DNA from: Bacteroidales bacterium 52_46
Lineage (GTDB): Bacteria > Bacteroidota > Bacteroidia > Bacteroidales > Muribaculaceae
Reading direction: 5' to 3'
NCBI GenBank assembly: GCA_001915385.1
Contig: MNQK01000001.1
Coordinates: forward strand, 62,001 to 126,000
DNA length: 64,000 nucleotides
The notes beneath the pieces were generated by a model. It had not been told where the DNA came from. It saw only the letters and a program-made list of their open reading frames with translations, and ran no database searches. Below are positions 34,137 to 42,250 of the stretch, piece after piece (positions within the stretch are counted from its first letter, which is position 1; every line of letters starts with the position of its first letter). The position numbers were made by a program, and so were the translations under genes.

Positions 34137-35561
34137 TTACGCTTCCGGAACGCCGGTATCGGAGCCGACACTGCCGCCATCTGACTGACCGGCAGCCGGG
34201 GCCTGTTTTTCCGAATGCAAAGTTAATTGTTTTTTTTGTTTTTTAGGTAATAATCGCAATATGAATTCCTGCGTAAGAGCTATAATAAGCAAAAGAGCCG
34301 CGGCTATGACGGTTATTACATAAAAATTATGGCGGTCGTCAATCTCTATCGAGCCGATTGAGAGCGAACCGTTGCCGAGGGCGTCGATTGTAGAGAAGTC
34401 AAACGCCGACAATGCCCGTTTCCACATTATGACGCCATCCTTTAGATATACCATCGACATGCTTCCGCGTGCTACCTGCTTTAGAGCCGTGTCCTCGGCT
34501 ATGTAGCATGGATAATCAGCCATCGACATGTCAATCCACCGCTCTATACCTTCGGGGCCGGCGGCAAGGAGGGCAATCATCGAGCCGCCGCTGCGCGTTA
34601 TCGCCTTGTTCATCTCGTTGATGGCATACGTGTAGGCGATATCCACGCGGTTTGATTCCGGAATGACGAGAATAAGCATCTCGCCGCTGTCATCAATGGC
34701 GTAGGATGTGACATCCTCATTGTCGACATCATAGATTGTGAAGCCGGAGTCACGTTCAGGTGCCGGCACGTCGACACGCCGTACGAATGTCCATGTCGAG
34801 TCGGGGAGCTCGTCGACCGAAAACTCACGCTCCTCGCCGTCGCGCTTGTAGACCATCATAATCCGGTCGTGCACCGAGCTATCGTCGCTGTCGCCGTTTA
34901 GAGCGCCGTAGAGATTCGTTCCCACGGCATACGGACGGAAATCGACCATCGGCTGGATATTATAGCCGTACAGGCTCAGCACAACCGTATAAAGCAACAG
35001 CACCGTCACGACAGCCCACTGTATTGCGGGACGGTATATGCCCCGACGCAGCCGGCGGTTGAAACGGCACAAGTAAGCCAACGCAAGGACTATGGCCACG
35101 TTTTTCCAGAATGTGGCTGCATTGGAGATTTTCCACATCTCGCCGAAACAGCCGCAGTCGTCGACCGGATTAGCTATCCATATATAGGCTGTCAGCGGCA
35201 GCATGAACACCATAGACAGCATCAGCAGCCACGGCGCTACGCGCTTGAAGCAGCCGGCAAGCAACAGGAATCCGAGCACAAACTCGTAGACGAATATCGC
35301 TATCGAGACCACGAGAATAATCGTGCGCGGCTCGGTAAAATTCCATACTGCGAGGTAGTCCTCGATTTTGAATATAAAGCCCCACGGGTCGACAGCCTTT
35401 GAAAAGCCTGACACGACAAACAGCGCGCCTATGATTATGCGCAATGCCATGACCGCGTAAGGATTATACAGCCGGTCAAAGCGGCCGGTTCCCTTTTTCG
35501 GCTCAGTTACTGTAGCCGCACCGGTCGCAGCGTCGGTATCCGGAGTTTTGTCATCAGTCAT
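34137..35561 (-). CDS. DoxX/MauE-like membrane protein
   Basis: A 474-residue inner-membrane protein. The first half (about 30-215) has several transmembrane helices: VMALRIIIGALFVVSGFSKAVDPWGF, split by a loop, then a DDCGCFGEMWKI segment with a CxC pair as in MauE/DoxX redox-associated membrane proteins. The second half (about 240-430) looks like a soluble domain, and a final helix (FYVITVIAAALLLIIALTQEFIL) returns to the membrane. The catalytic role is unknown; the CxC pair suggests electron or disulfide transfer (inference). It overlaps the upstream DUF1599 gene by 8 bases. Confidence 0.8.
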   Translation of the reverse strand: MTDDKTPDTDAATGAATVTEPKKGTGRFDRLYNPYAVMALRIIIGALFVVSGFSKAVDPWGFIFKIEDYLAVWNFTEPRTIILVVSIAIFVYEFVLGFLLLAGCFKRVAPWLLMLSMVFMLPLTAYIWIANPVDDCGCFGEMWKISNAATFWKNVAIVLALAYLCRFNRRLRRGIYRPAIQWAVVTVLLLYTVVLSLYGYNIQPMVDFRPYAVGTNLYGALNGDSDDSSVHDRIMMVYKRDGEEREFSVDELPDSTWTFVRRVDVPAPERDSGFTIYDVDNEDVTSYAIDDSGEMLILVIPESNRVDIAYTYAINEMNKAITRSGGSMIALLAAGPEGIERWIDMSMADYPCYIAEDTALKQVARGSMSMVYLKDGVIMWKRALSAFDFSTIDALGNGSLSIGSIEIDDRHNFYVITVIAAALLLIIALTQEFILRLLPKKQKKQLTLHSEKQAPAAGQSDGGSVGSDTGVPEA

Positions 35562-36099
35562 TTCCTTCGGTGAGTTTGATTATGCCAAACACCGCGTAGT
35601 TGATGATGTCCATATAGTTGGCGTCGATACCCTCCGATACCTCGGTCATGCCGCCGTTGTCCTCAATCTCCTTGGTTCGCATGAGTTTTGTAAGAATAAG
35701 GTCAGTATACGATGACACCCTCATCAGACGCCACGCCTCGTCATAATCATGGTTTTTGGCGAGCATGAGCGCTTTCGTGCGTGCCATGTATCCGTCGTAC
35801 AGCGCAAGCGCCTCGTCGGCAGTCATATCCTTTGTGTCGGCATATCCTTTTTCAAGTTGTATCAGGCCTATTATTCCATAATTGACCATAGCGATAAATT
35901 CGGGAAGAATGCCTTCACCTACCCACGACTCCCCTTTCATTTCAAGCGAGCGCACGCGATTGGCCTTTATATATATCTGGTCGGTTATGGAGCGCGGGCG
36001 CATCAGACGCCACGACGGCCCGTAATCCTTGAGCTTGGCGGCAAAAATATTGCGGCAACGCTCTATAGCATTGTCAAACTGAGCTTCTGTATTTGACAT
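35554..36099 (-). CDS. DUF1599 domain protein (internally duplicated)
   Basis: A 181-residue protein of two similar halves. KLKDYGPSWRLMRPRSITDQIYIKA in the first half corresponds to KNHDYDEAWRLMRVSSYTDLILTKL in the second, and both continue with a charged R(S/T)LE/KEIE segment and a hydrophobic helix (NYGIIGLIQLE / NYAVFGIIKLT). The function of this family is unknown. It lies between qmcA and the DoxX gene; the start of DoxX overlaps its end, so the two are probably translationally coupled. Confidence 0.85.
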   Translation of the reverse strand: MSNTEAQFDNAIERCRNIFAAKLKDYGPSWRLMRPRSITDQIYIKANRVRSLEMKGESWVGEGILPEFIAMVNYGIIGLIQLEKGYADTKDMTADEALALYDGYMARTKALMLAKNHDYDEAWRLMRVSSYTDLILTKLMRTKEIEDNGGMTEVSEGIDANYMDIINYAVFGIIKLTEGND

Positions 36100-36136
36100 T
36101 TATCTTATTGATTTGATTTATGTTAAGATTTACTTA

Positions 36137-37120
36137 TCAGCCGTTGTTCTTAAACATCTCCTTTATGGAGCCAATCGAACTCAGCACGCCCGATGCCTCG
36201 TATGGAATATAGATTGTCTTGTTGTCCTTACCGGATACCATCTGGTTGAGAGTCTCTATATACTTCACTGCAAGGAGATATGTGGCCGGGTCAGTCTTTG
36301 TTGATGATATGGCCTGTGCGATACGCTCGATGGCTTTAGCCTCTGCCTCTGCCTGCAGCACCTTAGCACGCGACTCACCCTCGGCACGGAGTATTTCCGA
36401 CTGCTTGACGGCCTCGGCTGCGTTGATGCGCGATTCTTTCTCACCCTCCGAACGCAGGATAAGCGATTTCTTCTCACCCTCGGCATTAAGGATTTCGGCG
36501 CGACGGTTGCGCTCGGCCTGCATCTGTTTCTCCATCGCCTCACGCACGCTTTCGGGAGGGGTAATGTCCTGCAGCTCCACACGGTTGACCTTCACGCCCC
36601 ATTTGTTGGTTGCATCGTCGAGTATTGACTGCAGCTTGGAGTTGATGGTATCGCGCGATGTAAGAGTCTCGTCGAGTTCAAGTTCGCCGATGACATTACG
36701 GAGCGATGTCTGCGTAAGTTTCTCTATCGCGTTGGGAAGATTGTCAATTTCGTAGACACTTTTCTTGGCATCGACAATCTGGAAATAGAGCAGCGCGTTG
36801 ATTTCAGTCGTCACGTTATCCTTTGTGATGACCTGCTGCGACGGGAAATCATAGACCTGCTCGCGGAGGTCAATCACCTTGGTCGAGCTCAGACGCGCCA
36901 CGTAGCGCCCGTTGGGCATACGCTCCATGGTGCGCGTATATATGGTCTTCGCACGGTCGATAAAGGGTATTATGATATTAAGACCTGCGGGAAGCGTGCT
37001 GTGGTACTTTCCGAGACGCTCGATTACGCGTGTCTCCGACTGAGGCACGACCTTTACTCCTGCCGATATGACCAATATCACTATCAGGACAAGAACTCCT
37101 ATAAAGATTAATGTTTCCAT
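36137..37120 (-). CDS. qmcA: SPFH/band 7 membrane protein (QmcA/stomatin-like)
   Basis: A 327-residue protein with one N-terminal membrane helix (LIFIGVLVLIVILVISAG) and the SPFH domain (ETRVIERLGKYHSTLPAGLNII, DNVTTEINALLYFQIVD). A long helical region follows with Ala/Glu-rich repeats (REAMEKQMQAERNRRAEIL, ESRAKVLQAEAEA). Such proteins oligomerise into membrane microdomains and often pair with NfeD, which is exactly the upstream gene here (24 bases apart). Confidence 0.9.
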   Translation of the reverse strand: METLIFIGVLVLIVILVISAGVKVVPQSETRVIERLGKYHSTLPAGLNIIIPFIDRAKTIYTRTMERMPNGRYVARLSSTKVIDLREQVYDFPSQQVITKDNVTTEINALLYFQIVDAKKSVYEIDNLPNAIEKLTQTSLRNVIGELELDETLTSRDTINSKLQSILDDATNKWGVKVNRVELQDITPPESVREAMEKQMQAERNRRAEILNAEGEKKSLILRSEGEKESRINAAEAVKQSEILRAEGESRAKVLQAEAEAKAIERIAQAISSTKTDPATYLLAVKYIETLNQMVSGKDNKTIYIPYEASGVLSSIGSIKEMFKNNG

Positions 37121-37144
37121 ATTATATTGAATGTTTGGATTATA

Positions 37145-37591
37145 TTATTTTTTCGGGCGCACCTTTATGACTATACTGTCAAAGGATATGACTTCGACAC
37201 TGTCGCCTTTGAGTATCGGGCAATACTCGGCATCGGCCACTGCAAGCCAGTTGTCGCCGTCCACTTTCACGCGTCCGCGTCTGCCGTCGGGATATATCGG
37301 CTCGGTCACGGTGCCTGTACGCCCTATTATGGCGTCCATGTTGCTCCGCTGATCGCTGTGCGCCGCCTTGTTGAGCTTATATCTGCGTATTATCGGAAAC
37401 AGGATGAGAAACGATGCCACCGCGCCTGCGCTCGCCACTATAAACTGCACTACCGTGCCGCTCCCCGCCAAAGCCGGGATGAGCGCCAACAAGCAGCCTA
37501 CAGCCAGACACATGGCGGCAACAGTTCCGGTAAAAACCTCAATGATAAGAAGAACGATAGCTGAAATCAGCCATATAAGCCAAGTTGTCAT
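37145..37591 (-). CDS. NfeD family membrane protein
   Basis: A 148-residue protein: three or so hydrophobic helices at the N-terminus (WLIWLISAIVLLIIEVFTG, CLAVGCLLALIPALAG, ASAGAVASFLILFP) and a C-terminal OB-fold (GRTGTVTEPIYPDGRRGRV, GDSVEVIS). It is the short NfeD type without the protease domain, which partners with SPFH proteins. It is first in the leftward operon that leads through qmcA towards tpiA. Confidence 0.88.
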   Translation of the reverse strand: MTTWLIWLISAIVLLIIEVFTGTVAAMCLAVGCLLALIPALAGSGTVVQFIVASAGAVASFLILFPIIRRYKLNKAAHSDQRSNMDAIIGRTGTVTEPIYPDGRRGRVKVDGDNWLAVADAEYCPILKGDSVEVISFDSIVIKVRPKK

Positions 37592-37672
37592 TTTTTATTA
37601 TTTTAAACCGTCGTTATAACAGACAAATATAATTATTTAATTTAAAATGCACAAATACTTTCGTCCTACCTG

Positions 37673-37716
37673 CAAAAAACACAGGCGAAACATGTTACCG
37701 AACATGCTCCGCCTGT
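37673..37716 (-). terminator. Terminator of the TPR-protein gene
   Basis: On the minus strand ACAGGCG..GCATGTT pairs with AACATG..CGCCTGT (37681-37716) and is followed by GTTTTTTGC. It lies about 75 bases beyond the stop at 37793. Confidence 0.8.
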
Positions 37717-37792
37717 GAAATTATCTTTACACGGTACATTTATAGCCGTACGGCTTACGGTGTATACCGCTATGGTTTGCCGCTGTCGTTGA

Positions 37793-39013
37793 TTAATACA
37801 ATGACTCTACGCGTTTGAGGTTCTCCTCGTCCTGAAGATTGTAGTAGCAGTTACGCAGGAGTGAAAGGGCGTCGCTCATGTTGTCGGGGTCAAGCGAATA
37901 AGCTTTCTCAAGATACTGGGTAGCTTCGCGGAAGAGAGGATTGACCTCGTTGACACGACGCTCGTTGTACTGTGCTGCGGGAAGACTTGATATCTCATCG
38001 TCTATGCGGAATGCCTTGTTGCAAAGCTGACGTCCGTACTGGAGTTGGGCCTGAGCGTTCTCGGGATTGAGTTCGATGGCACGCTTATAGTTCTCGACAG
38101 CCTTGTCTACATTTTCCTGCGAGTCGTAGAGCACACCGAGCACATAGTAAAGCTGACCGTTGTTCGGGTCGGCCTGAATGTATTTTTCAAGCATTGCCTG
38201 AGCTTCGGTAAACTCCTTGTTGGCAATCTTATTATTAATCATGTAGCCGATATAGCTGTTGTCCTCGGCACCGTAGAGAGGATAGGCCTGCTCTGCATAA
38301 TATGCCATTTTGGCAGCATCGTGATTGTTGTTGTAGGCCACGGCGATAGCGTAGTCATAGATATTCTTTTTGTTGTATCCTTTGGCGATAGCGTTGTCGA
38401 ATGCATTGAGAGCATCGTCAAACTGATTGGCCTGCCATGCTGCGAGACCCATATTGTAATAGATGTCGCTTGCGGTAGAGTCGGGCAAAGCGGCGGGAGC
38501 ATTTGCGCCGAGCACCGGATTAGAGGGGAGCTGGATATACATGTCCCATGCCTTGTATGCGCTGGGATAGTCGGCTACCTGCCACAGATTGACAGCCGCG
38601 ATATTAAGGTCTTTGTGGTGGCTCTTTATAAGATTTATAGCGTCTTTCGAATATTTGGGCTTGATTTTACCCTTTTCATTTGGAATAGAGTCAAGCGGAA
38701 GTGCCTTCAGCAAGTAGTCGAAAGAGTTCATAAGCACGTTTCCGATCACTTTGTCATCTACGCCCTTACCCATCTTTTTCATCACTTCCTGGTTGTCATA
38801 GAAGTCCATACCGCCTTTACCGGCTACGAACCATACGTATGGCTGTCCGGCGGTTTCTTCATTGGTAAAAGCAGGTTTCAGCTTGTCAAGTTTTTCGGGA
38901 TACTTCTCGACCGACGATTTCATCTCGCGCTCGACCTCTTTCACTAAGGAGTTCTGTGCTACGGCCGTCAGACCGGCAAAAAGGCAAATGCCCAAAACGC
39001 TTAATTTTTTCAT
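37793..39013 (-). CDS. Tetratricopeptide-repeat periplasmic protein
   Basis: A 406-residue protein with a signal peptide (KKLSVLGICLFAGLTAVAQ). TPR units are visible, for example YYNMGLAAWQANQFDDALNAF, AQAMLEKYIQADPNNGQLYYV and NYKRAIELNPENAQAQLQYG, so a protein-protein interaction scaffold is expected. The ligand is not known. It lies immediately downstream of gyrA, as I recall for Bacteroides, but a gyrA terminator and its own promoter (39091-39121) separate the two transcripts. Confidence 0.8.
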   Translation of the reverse strand: MKKLSVLGICLFAGLTAVAQNSLVKEVEREMKSSVEKYPEKLDKLKPAFTNEETAGQPYVWFVAGKGGMDFYDNQEVMKKMGKGVDDKVIGNVLMNSFDYLLKALPLDSIPNEKGKIKPKYSKDAINLIKSHHKDLNIAAVNLWQVADYPSAYKAWDMYIQLPSNPVLGANAPAALPDSTASDIYYNMGLAAWQANQFDDALNAFDNAIAKGYNKKNIYDYAIAVAYNNNHDAAKMAYYAEQAYPLYGAEDNSYIGYMINNKIANKEFTEAQAMLEKYIQADPNNGQLYYVLGVLYDSQENVDKAVENYKRAIELNPENAQAQLQYGRQLCNKAFRIDDEISSLPAAQYNERRVNEVNPLFREATQYLEKAYSLDPDNMSDALSLLRNCYYNLQDEENLKRVESLY

Positions 39014-39090
39014 GACTTAAGTTATATGTATGTAAGTAATATTTTTTTATCGTAAAAACTGTCCGTTATATCATTTCCCGATAATTTTGA

Positions 39091-39121
39091 TAAAGTTAAC
39101 CAACAAAAGTTTAATTACAAA
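39091..39121 (-). promoter_or_regulatory. Bacteroidetes-type promoter for the TPR-protein gene
   Basis: Minus strand: TTTG (39121-39118), a 19-base spacer and TAACTTTA (39098-39091), one base off the -7 consensus. Confidence 0.65.
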
Positions 39122-39189
39122 ATTAATAACAAAAAATATTCGAAACTGCTTATTTGTTCTGTCGGGAAGGACAATTTTTTCGAAAATAG

Positions 39190-39238
39190 GCCGACATCAG
39201 TCGCTTCGCGTCATGGCAAAGACAGACTGATGCCGACA
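39190..39238 (-). terminator. Terminator of gyrA
   Basis: TGTCGGCATCAGTC pairs with GACTGATGTCGGCC on the minus strand and is followed by TATTTTCG. It lies 20 bases after the gyrA stop. Confidence 0.8.
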
Positions 39239-39257
39239 TGTTCAATGTTCTGAGTTA

Positions 39258-41840
39258 TTAAATATCATCATCGGATACCTCGGTGGTGTCATCCTCGATT
39301 TCATCTACGACATCGTCATCGGCGATATCGTTGACCGATTCGTCGGCTTCGAGCACTTCGGCATTGGCGTCGATTTCCTCTACCTCCTCATCGGGGTCTG
39401 CATCGACACAGCATACGGAAGCGATTTCGTCGCCGCGTTTGTCGAGGTTGATAAGACGGACACCCTGAGTGGCGCGTCCCATCACACGGATGTCGGTGAC
39501 ATGCAGACGCAGTGTAATGCCCGACTTGTTGATGATGACGAGGTCATTCTCGTCGTTGACGCTCTTGAGCGTGACGAGATGGCCGGTCTTTTCGGTGACG
39601 TTAATGGTCTTCACGCCCTTGCCGCCGCGATTGGTGACACGATAGTCGTCGAGCAGCGAACGCTTGCCGTAACCTTTTTCCGATACGACCATGACATTGT
39701 TGGTAGTGTCGGCGCTCATACATACCATTCCTACGATTTCGTCGGAGGGGTCGGCGTCGAGAGTCATGCCGCGCACGCCGGTGCTGACACGTCCCATGCA
39801 TCTTACCTTTGACTCATGGAAACGGATAGCGCGTCCGTTGCGGTTGGCCATCAGAATTTCCGAATTGCCGTCGGTGAGGTCCACGCCAATCACCTGGTCG
39901 CCTTCGCGTATGATGATAGCCTTCTTGCCCTTGACATTGATGCGCGCGTACTCGGCAAGCGAAGTCTTCTTGATGACTCCGTTGCGGGTAGCGAACACGA
40001 GATAGTGGCTGTCGGTGAATTCCTTGTCGTCAAGCTGCTTGCAGCTGATGAACGCGTTGACGGCATCGCCGGGCTCGATGTTGAGCAGGTTCTGGATGGC
40101 GCGCCCCTTGGTATTCTTGGCACCTTCAGGAAGCTCGTAGACCTTGAGTTTGTATACGAGACCCTTCTGAGTGAAGAAGAGCATATTGGAATGCATCGAA
40201 GCGAGATAGATATATTCTATGAAGTCCTCCTCGCGGGCCTTGCTGCCACGAGAGCCTACGCCGCCGCGGTTCTGGGCACGGAATTCACTGAGCGGAGTGC
40301 GCTTGATATAGCCGAGATGCGAGATGGTGATAATCATGTCGTCGTCGGCATAGAAATCCTCGGCGTTGAATTCGCCGGCGGTATAGTCGATTTCGGTGCG
40401 GCGTTCGTCGCCATACTGGTCGCGCACTTCGATAAGTTCCGACTTAATCAGTTCGCGGCACACATGGTCGTCGTTGAGTATAAGCTCGAGTTCGGCGATA
40501 GTCTTCTGAAGCTCGTTGAAACGTTCGCGCAGTTTATCCTGTTCGAGTCCGGAGAGCTGTTTGAGTCGCATCTCGACGATTGCCGAGGTCTGCACTTCGG
40601 TAAGGTCGAACCTTTGCGCGAGTGTAGCCTTGGCTTCTTCGACCGTGGCCGACGCGCGGATTATGCGGATGACTTCGTCGATATTCTGCGACGCGATAAT
40701 CAGTCCCTCGAGTATGTGGGCCTGACGCTGTGCCTCGGCGAGGTCGAATTTGGTGCGTCGTATCACCACTTCATGACGGTGGTCAATGAATGCCTGAAGC
40801 AAATCCTTAAGATTGAGGAGCTTCGGGCGTCCGCCTACGAGAGCCACGTTGTTGACCGAGAATGAAGCCTGCAGCTGCGACATCTTGTAGAGTTTGTTGA
40901 GCACCACGTTGGAGTTGGCGTCGCTCTTGAGCTTGATGACGATACGCATACCCTCGATGCTGCTCTCGTCGGAAAGGTCGGCAATGCCGTCAATTTTCTT
41001 TTCGTTGACAAGTTCGGCGATATATTTTACAAGCTCGGCCTTATTGACACCGTAAGGTATCTCGGTCACGATTATATTCTCATGCTCAGCCTCAGCCTCG
41101 ATTTCGACTTTGGAGCGGATAATGATACGGCCGCGACCTGTCTCGAATGCGTCCTTGACCCCGCTGTAGCCGTAAATGATACCACCGGTGGGAAAATCGG
41201 GGGCAGAGATATACCGCATGAGCTCGGGTATCGTTAGCTCGGGGTTGTCAATGAGAGCCACGCAGGCGTTGATTGACTCGGTAAGGTTGTGGGGGGGCAT
41301 ATTGGTGGCCATACCGACGGCGATACCTGAAGCTCCGTTGACAAGAAGGTTGGGGAAACGCGTGGGAAGCACGACCGGCTCCTTGCGTGAGTTGTCGTAG
41401 TTGGGCTGGAAATCGACCGTATCCTTGTCGATATCGGCAAGCATCTCCTCGCCTATTTTCTTTAGACGGACCTCAGTGTAACGCATCGCTGCCGCCGAGT
41501 CGCCGTCGACCGAGCCGAAGTTACCCTGACCGTCGACAAGGAGATAGCGGAGCGCCCACGGCTGCGCCAGGCGCACTACGGTTCCATATATAGAGGAGTC
41601 GCCGTGCGGGTGATATTTACCCATCACTTCACCGACACAGTTGGCCGATTTCTTATAGGGGTGATTGGAGGTGTTGCCCATCTCGTTCATACCGAACAGC
41701 ACGCGGCGGTGCACCGGCTTCAGACCGTCTCTGACATCGGGAAGGGCTCGCGACACTATTACCGACATCGAGTAGTCGATATAGGCCGTCTTCATCTCGT
41801 TTTCAATATTAATCTTTAAAATCCTATCTTCTTCTAACAT
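39258..41840 (-). CDS. gyrA: DNA gyrase subunit A
   Basis: An 860-residue subunit that breaks and rejoins DNA during negative supercoiling. The catalytic Tyr121 lies in AAAMRYTE, and the quinolone-region helix reads HPHGDSSIYG (Ser82, Gly86 at the positions that correspond to E. coli Ser83 and Asp87). The C-terminal domain has the beta-pinwheel repeats and a GyrA box-like QNRGGVGSRG. The tail (about 825-860) is strongly acidic (EEVEEIDANAEVLEADE), known to tune supercoiling in GyrA. gyrB is not in the window. A TATCTTTG box lies upstream on the minus strand at 41999-42006. Confidence 0.95.
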   Translation of the reverse strand: MLEEDRILKINIENEMKTAYIDYSMSVIVSRALPDVRDGLKPVHRRVLFGMNEMGNTSNHPYKKSANCVGEVMGKYHPHGDSSIYGTVVRLAQPWALRYLLVDGQGNFGSVDGDSAAAMRYTEVRLKKIGEEMLADIDKDTVDFQPNYDNSRKEPVVLPTRFPNLLVNGASGIAVGMATNMPPHNLTESINACVALIDNPELTIPELMRYISAPDFPTGGIIYGYSGVKDAFETGRGRIIIRSKVEIEAEAEHENIIVTEIPYGVNKAELVKYIAELVNEKKIDGIADLSDESSIEGMRIVIKLKSDANSNVVLNKLYKMSQLQASFSVNNVALVGGRPKLLNLKDLLQAFIDHRHEVVIRRTKFDLAEAQRQAHILEGLIIASQNIDEVIRIIRASATVEEAKATLAQRFDLTEVQTSAIVEMRLKQLSGLEQDKLRERFNELQKTIAELELILNDDHVCRELIKSELIEVRDQYGDERRTEIDYTAGEFNAEDFYADDDMIITISHLGYIKRTPLSEFRAQNRGGVGSRGSKAREEDFIEYIYLASMHSNMLFFTQKGLVYKLKVYELPEGAKNTKGRAIQNLLNIEPGDAVNAFISCKQLDDKEFTDSHYLVFATRNGVIKKTSLAEYARINVKGKKAIIIREGDQVIGVDLTDGNSEILMANRNGRAIRFHESKVRCMGRVSTGVRGMTLDADPSDEIVGMVCMSADTTNNVMVVSEKGYGKRSLLDDYRVTNRGGKGVKTINVTEKTGHLVTLKSVNDENDLVIINKSGITLRLHVTDIRVMGRATQGVRLINLDKRGDEIASVCCVDADPDEEVEEIDANAEVLEADESVNDIADDDVVDEIEDDTTEVSDDDI

Positions 41841-42250
41841 TTTATATAATGATTAATGTTTTTTATTTCCATTGCCATACGACATGCAGTGCAAGCAACG
41901 GCTTACCGTCCCGAATAACATCGTGACAATTAAGCCGCTATTGAAATCATATTAATTGAATGCCGTTTAATATTCTTAATAGTCTGTAAAATATCATACA
42001 AAGATAATGATTTTTGGCGATAAAATTGTAATTTTGAACTGCGGAATTTGAACTGCCCGACTAAATAAATGTTAATTTCATAAAGAGACTATAATTTAAC
42101 TGTTTTTTGCTCGTCAGCCATTATTTTTAACAGCCTGTATGAGTTAATAGTGTTTTTTGGCACAATTATTGCTATTGGATTACAATATGTGCCATACATT
42201 ATAATTATAATAAATAACCGACTGTAAAACGACAAACATACATTCAATAT
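41841..42250. other. Divergent regulatory region between gyrA and clpC
   Basis: A gap of about 410 bases, AT-rich. It holds a minus-strand -7 box TATCTTTG (41999-42006) for gyrA, a direct repeat TTTGAACTGC (42033-42042 and 42047-42056) and a sigma54-like site before clpC. No gene is credible here. Confidence 0.55.
42157..42173 (+). promoter_or_regulatory. Sigma54-like promoter sequence upstream of clpC
   Basis: TTGGCAC-AATTA-TTGCT matches the -24/-12 consensus TGGCAC-N5-TTGCW, with the usual 10 bases between GG and GC. The start of transcription would be near 42184, 67 bases before the clpC ATG. A near-inverted repeat GGCACA..TGTGCC overlaps it, so an operator is an alternative. Confidence 0.4.

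Noticed and set aside
41570..41600. Gly at the position that corresponds to E. coli GyrA Asp87
   Set aside because: A Gly here is, as far as I recall, natural in Bacteroidetes GyrA and not a selected resistance change.
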